Assembly (NCBI RefSeq): GCF_003315205.1
Contig: NZ_QNRR01000006.1
Coordinates: forward strand, 62,001-126,000
Length of the DNA: 64,000 nt
Reading direction: 5' to 3'
Source: Roseimicrobium gellanilyticum
GTDB lineage: Bacteria > Verrucomicrobiota > Verrucomicrobiia > Verrucomicrobiales > Verrucomicrobiaceae
The position numbers and the translations under genes were made by a program. The notes beneath the pieces were generated by a model, which saw only the letters and a program-made list of their open reading frames with translations, had not been told where the DNA came from and did no database searches. How positions within the stretch are numbered: position 1 is the stretch's first letter; every line of letters starts with the position of its first letter. Of the stretch, positions 58,386 to 64,000 are shown piece by piece.

Positions 58386-58634
58386 ATGAAAAACCGCCTC
58401 AAAGTACTCCGCGCCGAGCGTGGCTGGACCCAGGAAGACCTCAGCAAGCAACTCGGCGTCTCCCGCCAGGCCGTGAATGCCCTGGAGACGGAGAAGCATT
58501 CCCCCTCGCTGGATCTCGCCTACCGCATCTCCGCCCTGTTCGGTCTGGGCACGGAGGAGATTTTCGAGAATCCCTACGAAGTCTCCGCGCCCAAGAATGT
58601 CATCGGCCCGCCTTCAAATGCGCCCGCAGGATGA
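58386..58634 (+). CDS. XRE-family HTH transcriptional regulator
   Basis: This 82-residue DNA-binding protein starts MKNRLKVLRAERGWTQEDLS with the helix-turn-helix continuing KQLGVSRQAVNALETEKHSP and SLDLAYRISALFGLGTEEIF. This is the small YgzD/YozG-like type, usually encoded next to a membrane protein, as here. It probably binds the inverted repeat at 57901-57947 as autoregulator, which is inference. Its last 35 bp overlap antisense the 3' end of the gene 58600-61113. Confidence 0.88.
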   Translation: MKNRLKVLRAERGWTQEDLSKQLGVSRQAVNALETEKHSPSLDLAYRISALFGLGTEEIFENPYEVSAPKNVIGPPSNAPAG

Positions 58635-61113
58635 AGTGCGAGCGAGGTTCCGCACTCATCACGGGCTTGAGCATGTTCTCCAGACTCCTCCACTGCTCAG
58701 CATTGGAAATCATGTCAGGAGCACAGGAGCCTCCGGAACTGGGCACCTGCGTACCATCCAGCTCACCCGAGTGCGCATAGCTCCATGACTCCTTCCTGGG
58801 ATAGGTGCCAGGAAGGTATGTCACGTCCAGCGTCACTCCCGTGAGATCGGAGTTCCGTACCAGCTCGATTTCAATACCGCGCACCCCGGGCACTTCCTCC
58901 TTCGCAAATTGCAGCAGGATTCGCGGTAGCAATTCCGTCGTGAGCTCGCTGCCTTCCAGACTCTTGAGGAGTTTCTCAAAGTCGCCTGCCGTAGTGACAC
59001 CCCTGGCATCCACTCTCACGAGAGTGAGGCGCATGGCATCTTTGGGTTCGAGTATGGCGGTGGGATAGTCGGGGGCTTTCAGTTCGGGCAGACCATTAGC
59101 GAGCCGCGAGATATTGATGGCGCTGAAGCGCTCCTCATCACGCCGCTTCCGGTCCGCCTTGGGGCTGAATTTGTAGGTGTCCGGTTCGAGCTTGTGCAGC
59201 GCCCAGAGCGCAACATCGCAGACACGGGGATTCACATACGAGTAGTCAGAGAAGCCTCCGCCGACATTGGCGGTCTCCGTGTTGGTCTCGATGGCTTTCT
59301 CAAGTGTGCGCACGATCTCACTCCGGGCGGCTGGCTCCAGCGTGGCGCCTTTCAGCGATGAACTCGGGTGGGGTGAGTTGCCGTTGCGCCACGCCTCCCA
59401 AACACTGCTGCAGAAGGCAAACTTGTTGTCGGATGAAAGCTCATCCCAGCTCTGCGTCACCAGTTTCACGGCATCGGATTGGCCGGTCTCCACGAGGAAC
59501 TTCGTGATGTAGTGCGCATCGTCAGCATGGTATCCGACCGCGTCCTTCCGCGTCGCCTGCCACATGGCTTTGGCTACCTTGAGCACATCGGGATGATTGC
59601 GATTCCAGAGCTGGCGCAGGCACGCGAGCCTGAGCGGCAGGGCTTGTTCTGTCTCTGCCCACTTCAGCAGGATCGCCGTGGCGTCCGCGGTTGGTATCTC
59701 GCCGAGCAGTTCCACGTATGCCGGCTTCAGATTCGCTTCCTGCACGCGCTCCGCACCAGCGAGGACGGCGGCAGTGAGGGCATCCGGATACCTCTCCTTG
59801 AGCGTGGTGGCCATCGTTCCCGGGTATTCCTTTCCTGAGGAGATGCCGTCCACCAGAGTCGCCTTCTCCCCCTTGGCCTGGAATTCCTCCCACCATGCGC
59901 GCACGACCGCCTGCACGACGGCGGGCTTTTCTCCCTCCCCTTTTGCGTAGGCCTCGCGCGTGGGTACGAAATATTTTCCCGCGATGCGGTTCAGCACTGC
60001 CCATGCGCAGTCGCCCACCGTGAGGGCACGGTGTGAGAAGTAAAAATCCCGGCCATACTGCACCGAACGGCAGAGGCGATCATCCGTCATGGCCTCAATC
60101 AACTGGGGCACGGCAGGGTAGCCAATCCTCACGAGTTGGTGTGCAGGGCTGTCGCCTTTTTGGGTGCCCCAGTCATTGAAGATGTCACATCTCCCTGGCT
60201 GGCTCCATTGCCGCCCGTGCTGGTTCCTGAGGAGGAAAATGTACTCGCGCACCTGATCATCCACGGGGAGCGCGGCAATCTGTTCCGCAGTGCGCTTGGG
60301 ATGCTTTACGTCCTCGATCACCATGCGCGCGAGGATGCGCACGGTACCTTGCGCCTGGTCGATATGTTCAAACCTCGGATAGAGACGAACGATTTTCTGG
60401 AACTCGGCGAGCAACTGGGCACGAGGCATCAGTGAGTCGTCGTCGTCATGACCCATGGGGCCTCCGCCGATGAGCTCGATGGCGCGCCAGTAGGCCGTCA
60501 GACCCAGCTCGCGCTCCAGCGAGAGTTTCATGTCCTCATGCATGGGAGAATCGGGTTCCCTCATGGGACGTTTCCGGAGTTTTTTCGCTTCGTCAAAGAG
60601 CGCCTGTGCCGTCGCAGCATCCCCCCTGCGCCACGCGATGTACGCGAGATAGAACACCTGGGTGACCGGACCCACCCGTGAGTCGTAGGACCTGTGGGGC
60701 CACGCCTTGGGCTCGGGGCTTCGCAAGGCCTCCAGGGTCTTCTGTGCATGTTCGCTGAAGGACCGCTCCTCGAATCCTTTGCGACTCACCGGGCGCTCCT
60801 CACTGCGATCAAACTCCAGCGTCTCCGGCATGAGGTAGCGGCCCACGAAGGTGAAGTCCATCTCGCCATGGGAGAGCACGAGTGTCTGCTGGGTGATGGC
60901 ATAGGGCTTTGCATTGGAGACTTGCATCCAGTTGCCATTCCACACCTCCGCCCACATGCCCTCGCTTACATCCGGGTAGCCAAGCGTGCCGAACCACTCA
61001 AAACACTCCCGCGCCTCTGCCGAGAGCGCCGTCGAGTCAGGCGGTGTCTGCGTCTGGGCCGCGAGCGGCGTCGCGAGCATCAGCAGGGAGAGGAGGGAGG
61101 CGTGCACTTTCAT
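58600..61113 (-). CDS. Large secreted helical-repeat-like protein
   Basis: This 837-residue protein has a signal peptide (MKVHASLLSLLMLATPLAAQ). The main body (about 140-650) is rich in alpha helices with repeats resembling HEAT-type (VRIGYPAVPQLIEAMTDDRL, LTAAVLAGAERVQEANLKPA, LRLACLRQLWNRNHPDVLKV), suggesting a scaffold or binding surface. A poorly conserved C-terminal region follows (about 680-837). No active site was found. It ends convergently into the XRE gene (35-bp overlap). Similar large solenoid proteins are common in Planctomycetes and Verrucomicrobia. Confidence 0.6.
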   Translation of the reverse strand: MKVHASLLSLLMLATPLAAQTQTPPDSTALSAEARECFEWFGTLGYPDVSEGMWAEVWNGNWMQVSNAKPYAITQQTLVLSHGEMDFTFVGRYLMPETLEFDRSEERPVSRKGFEERSFSEHAQKTLEALRSPEPKAWPHRSYDSRVGPVTQVFYLAYIAWRRGDAATAQALFDEAKKLRKRPMREPDSPMHEDMKLSLERELGLTAYWRAIELIGGGPMGHDDDDSLMPRAQLLAEFQKIVRLYPRFEHIDQAQGTVRILARMVIEDVKHPKRTAEQIAALPVDDQVREYIFLLRNQHGRQWSQPGRCDIFNDWGTQKGDSPAHQLVRIGYPAVPQLIEAMTDDRLCRSVQYGRDFYFSHRALTVGDCAWAVLNRIAGKYFVPTREAYAKGEGEKPAVVQAVVRAWWEEFQAKGEKATLVDGISSGKEYPGTMATTLKERYPDALTAAVLAGAERVQEANLKPAYVELLGEIPTADATAILLKWAETEQALPLRLACLRQLWNRNHPDVLKVAKAMWQATRKDAVGYHADDAHYITKFLVETGQSDAVKLVTQSWDELSSDNKFAFCSSVWEAWRNGNSPHPSSSLKGATLEPAARSEIVRTLEKAIETNTETANVGGGFSDYSYVNPRVCDVALWALHKLEPDTYKFSPKADRKRRDEERFSAINISRLANGLPELKAPDYPTAILEPKDAMRLTLVRVDARGVTTAGDFEKLLKSLEGSELTTELLPRILLQFAKEEVPGVRGIEIELVRNSDLTGVTLDVTYLPGTYPRKESWSYAHSGELDGTQVPSSGGSCAPDMISNAEQWRSLENMLKPVMSAEPRSHFILRAHLKAGR

Positions 61114-61327
61114 GGACGAAGCGGGGTGCGGTCCGCACAGCCACCATGGGCCATACGTGCCAGCAGCAGAAACCTTGGGAATCGTAGAGGTCCAAAAGGG
61201 AACTGTCTACGACATTGGTCACCGCCACCCACCCGCCCTCATCCAGCAAGGGCACTGCGCAGAGAGGCGGATGCGACATAACCCGGCGTACACCATCTCC
61301 CAAGCACCTCGAAGCACCCCCGTCCAA

Positions 61328-61457
61328 GGGAGCGGCACTAGCCTAGTGCCGTCATGCAGGCAGAGTAGCCGACATCGCCTTGACCCATCGACACCGCCCG
61401 CCTCTACGCTCCGCACCCCAAGCTCCCAACCGCCGGCACCTGGCAAGTGCCGCTCCC
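61328..61457. repeat. Inverted repeat in the 397-bp spacer before the ClC region
   Basis: GGGAGCGGCAC (61328-61338) is mirrored by GTGCCGCTCCC (61447-61457). The left arm continues into a small hairpin GGCACTAGCCTAGTGCC. The rest of the spacer 61114-61510 shows no convincing coding or RNA feature; the first 200 bp are only the upstream region of the solenoid gene. Confidence 0.6.
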
Positions 61458-61510
61458 CTGCGAGATGAGCTGCCACGCGTCTCTTCCATCCAGCCTGTCG
61501 ACCCAGCGCC

Positions 61511-61954
61511 TCAAGCCGCCTGCCGCAGCTCGCTGACGGTATTGTACCGCGGCTTCCAAGCTGGTGCCGACGTATCCTCAGCCCGTTCAATGGCGCGGCT
61601 CTCAGAAACACTATCAAACGGCACTCCCGGTTCAAACACCATCACCGGCGCATCGCGATACACTTCCTTCGCTGTCCTCGCCAGGTCCTGGTCCCGCGCT
61701 ACCAGCACGCCGGACACCTCGCCAAAGCACGGCAGGCGGTCTGTATGCAGCGGCATGAAGCGCAGATTGTCCCGGTCCTCCATCGTCTTCACATGCGCAC
61801 TGGCCAGGTACACATACCCCTCCTCCGCCAGCTTGCTCGCAGCCTGCACGACTTCATGCTGCTCATCCAGCGTGATCGCCTCGGAGAGGATGAAGAGGTA
61901 GTGCTTGGGGAGAGAGGAGAAGGAGGAGGCGGAGGTGGAGGTATTCGTGTTCAT
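61511..61954 (-). CDS. Small hypothetical protein
   Basis: This 147-residue protein starts at the ATG 61954 after a low-complexity Thr/Ser run (NTNTSTSASSFSSLPKHYLF). A central alpha/beta core (FILSEAITLDEQHEVVQAAS, then KLAEEGYVYLASAHVKTMED) is followed by FGEVSGVLVARDQDLARTAK and a C-terminal tail of charged residues. It could be a nucleotide-binding or NUDIX-unrelated small domain; I recognise no family. No signal peptide. The frame to 62077 upstream contains no better start. Confidence 0.45.
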   Translation of the reverse strand: MNTNTSTSASSFSSLPKHYLFILSEAITLDEQHEVVQAASKLAEEGYVYLASAHVKTMEDRDNLRFMPLHTDRLPCFGEVSGVLVARDQDLARTAKEVYRDAPVMVFEPGVPFDSVSESRAIERAEDTSAPAWKPRYNTVSELRQAA

Positions 61955-62157
61955 GACGCTGGATGGAGGATGGGGTTGGCACCCTTGTGCAGACGTTGTG
62001 CCAGCGTTGCGGAAAGCGCCTTTCACTAGGGGAACGTATCCATCAGCCAGTTCCAAAGCCTCGGCGGTGCTTTGCAAAATGCCGACGAGACGTCAGGCTT
62101 CTGGGCAACTTGCATGGACCCGCTGACCCTCGTGCGCACATCTGTCAGTGGCGCCGC

Positions 62158-63870
62158 CTAGGCTGCGAGGGTCGTACCAAATGCCACTTGTGCCCTCATC
62201 AGGTCATGCGGAGTGATCAAGCCCAGTAGTGCCCTCCGGTCGTCGCACACCAGGATAAGCGGGATGCTGGAATGAAGGAACTGCGCTTGAATGGAGCCGA
62301 TGGTCTCGTGAGGTTGAACGGTGACAGCGGGAACCATCGGTGGCGGTATATCATGGTGTAGGGCATCTTCCATCGCCTGGCGCGTCACTATTCCGGTGAT
62401 GTTTCCATCCAGCACCACAGGAAACAGTGAGTAGGGATGAGCAGCGAGTGTGTCTCGCAACGTCGCAGGCGCGAGATCCGGCAATGACACAGGCTGGAAG
62501 CTGGCCACGGTGGACGCCGGAAGCTGATGCCAGCTTTCCAGATCACGCGGAGGAATGATGCGGTGCAACACATGTCCATCCTGCTCCAGCACCGCCTCGT
62601 AGAAGCTGGTCTTCACCATGCGCCGGCTGATCGATTGACTCACCAGCGCGCCCAGCATCAGCGGCAGCACCAGGGAAAACTGATGGGTCATTTCGAAGAT
62701 GATCAGGATGCCCGTCACCGGTGCGCGAACTACTGCTCCCAGGCAGGAACACATTCCCACGACGGCCAGCACTACGATGTCGGCACTGCTCAACGGAAGC
62801 GCCAGACCTGCGAGTCCTGCAGCTGCCAGTCCCGCCATGCCACCGAAGAAGAGTGTCGGCGCAAAGACACCGCCGCAGCCACTCATGCCGTAGCAGGTCA
62901 CCGTGGCCAGCAGCTTCGCGCCGAGCAGCACCAGCGCCAACTGCCATCCGAGGTCTCCCGCCAGCGCATCGGACAGGTCCTCGTATCCGAGCGAGAAGAC
63001 CCCCAGCCGCCCCGTGTGCGTCCACACGAGCGCCCCAATGCCCCAGGTGAGCAGCGCCGCCGGCAGTGGCAGGAGCCAGACGGGCAGGCGTCTTTGCATG
63101 ATGCTCCAGCCCCGCAGCCTCAGGCAGGACCATTGGAAGAGCACCCCAGCCAGCGTCGCACACACCGCCACCCAAGGAGTCAGCGCATAGACCTTCCACC
63201 CTGGCTGGTCCATCACGCTCATCTGAAAGGCGGGCTGCGCGCCCAGCAGGCCATGCGCCACCAGCGCGCCCAACACCGAGGCGACGAGCACATTTCCCAG
63301 GAAGCGGCTGTTGAGGTCCCCGATGATCTCCTCCAACACGAACGTCACCGCCGCGAGTGGGGTGTTGAACGCTGCCGCCAATCCTGCGGCTGCCCCTGCC
63401 GCTGCAGGCATGCGATGCCTCGACTTCGCCACACCCAGTCTCGTCGCGACGGCTGAGCCCAGTGTGCCCGCCAGTTGCACCGAAGGCCCCTCACGACCGA
63501 GACTCATCCCACCACCGATGCTCAGCACGCCCGCCACGAACTTCGTCAGCACAATCCTGGGTGACGACCATCCAAACTCCTTCCAGTAAGCCAGCTTGAG
63601 CTGCGGAATGCCACTGCCTCCCGCCTGCGGACACCAGTTGCCCACCAGAAGCCCAACCGCGAGTGCCACCCCCACCATCAGCGCCAGCGTGCGCCAGAGG
63701 AACGTCTCCGGAGATTCCTTCGCCCACGTTTCGAACGTGTGGCCATACACCAGATGGATGCACTGGTGAAACGCCACCGCCACGCCACCACCAGCCAGCC
63801 CATACACGCAGGTAGCCAGATACAGCCGCGTCCGCGGTGCCAGCCTGCCCAGTGCCTCACGTAAATTCAT
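62158..63870 (-). CDS. ClC-family chloride channel/antiporter with CBS domains
   Basis: This 570-residue membrane protein has the ClC filter motifs GGSGIPQLK (GSGIP at residues 85-89), GREGPSVQ (Glu127 is the gating glutamate) and the later GCGGVFAPTLFFGG with a GxFxP-type pore segment. Around 445-570 it has two CBS domains (PVVLDGNITGIVTRQAMEDA and LILVCDDRRALLGLITPHDL) that usually bind adenine nucleotides and gate the channel. The gating glutamate suggests H+/Cl- exchange, used for acid resistance or volume control. Start ATG at 63870. The last 130 bp of the window hold no gene. Confidence 0.92.
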   Translation of the reverse strand: MNLREALGRLAPRTRLYLATCVYGLAGGGVAVAFHQCIHLVYGHTFETWAKESPETFLWRTLALMVGVALAVGLLVGNWCPQAGGSGIPQLKLAYWKEFGWSSPRIVLTKFVAGVLSIGGGMSLGREGPSVQLAGTLGSAVATRLGVAKSRHRMPAAAGAAAGLAAAFNTPLAAVTFVLEEIIGDLNSRFLGNVLVASVLGALVAHGLLGAQPAFQMSVMDQPGWKVYALTPWVAVCATLAGVLFQWSCLRLRGWSIMQRRLPVWLLPLPAALLTWGIGALVWTHTGRLGVFSLGYEDLSDALAGDLGWQLALVLLGAKLLATVTCYGMSGCGGVFAPTLFFGGMAGLAAAGLAGLALPLSSADIVVLAVVGMCSCLGAVVRAPVTGILIIFEMTHQFSLVLPLMLGALVSQSISRRMVKTSFYEAVLEQDGHVLHRIIPPRDLESWHQLPASTVASFQPVSLPDLAPATLRDTLAAHPYSLFPVVLDGNITGIVTRQAMEDALHHDIPPPMVPAVTVQPHETIGSIQAQFLHSSIPLILVCDDRRALLGLITPHDLMRAQVAFGTTLAA

Positions 63871-64000
63871 GAGCGCAATTCAAAGCAAGGATCGAGCCTC
63901 GCTCTTTGGCAACACGCCCCGCAGACAAGAATAAAGTGTCCTACCGGTATTGGGGTAGTTCAGGGTCCTACGAAGGACGCTTCACAGAGTATTGAGCAAA

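Overview
The window is 64 kb of high-GC, gene-dense bacterial chromosome. Single-copy housekeeping genes (secE, nusG, rplKAJL, rpoBC, tuf, tsaD) are mixed with secreted proteins of a kind common in Verrucomicrobia and Planctomycetes: a right-handed beta-helix protein, a sulfatase-modifying-factor-like protein, a DUF3500-like Tat protein, an esterase with a small C-terminal domain, and many lipoproteins. I infer a Verrucomicrobiae relative (Verrucomicrobium / Roseimicrobium / Prosthecobacter-like) from gene content and style, not from an rRNA. There is no rRNA, CRISPR array, prophage or insertion-sequence transposase.

Layout. 1-3.2 kb: tail of an unknown gene, thiH, an esterase and a lipoprotein. 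3.3-10.1 kb (+): an FGE-like protein without the catalytic cysteines, a double GT4 glycosyltransferase fusion, a sugar isomerase-like protein overlapping it by 4 bp, and an MFS carrier. 10.3-13 kb (-): a large secreted beta-helix protein. 13.5-26.8 kb (-): the transcription/translation block, read tRNA-Thr, tuf, terminator, promoter, tRNA-Trp, secE, nusG, rplK, rplA, rplJ, rplL, rpoB, rpoC, terminator. It has hairpins between rplJ and rplL and a terminator-like hairpin between rplL and rpoB. 27-38.2 kb: an amino-acid permease coupled to dgkA, envelope proteins, yicC, a large ArnT-like membrane protein, tsaD and an EcsC-like protein. 38.3-47.5 kb: a serine hydrolase, a prolyl oligopeptidase, a GNAT enzyme, a triple-repeat secreted protein, a type II NADH dehydrogenase and a protein ending in a Poly_export-like domain.

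47.5-64 kb: a stand-alone EF-G paralogue behind a structured leader that holds a 7-codon open frame and a strong intrinsic terminator; a SUKH/SMI1-like orphan; a second serine hydrolase; a two-gene RNA-repair cassette (RNA ligase plus HD-Pnk-type end-healing enzyme); recQ; a membrane protein/XRE regulator pair with an operator-like inverted repeat over its promoter; and a ClC channel with CBS domains.

At least eight spacers carry long, distinct inverted repeats (1330-1435, 10186-10321, 13091-13179, 13374-13447, 38218-38286, 40804-41058, 55717-55855, 61328-61457). They look like several families of palindromic intergenic elements. The two signals most worth testing are the EF-G leader (about 49711-49950) and the RNA-repair cassette (52927-54800).
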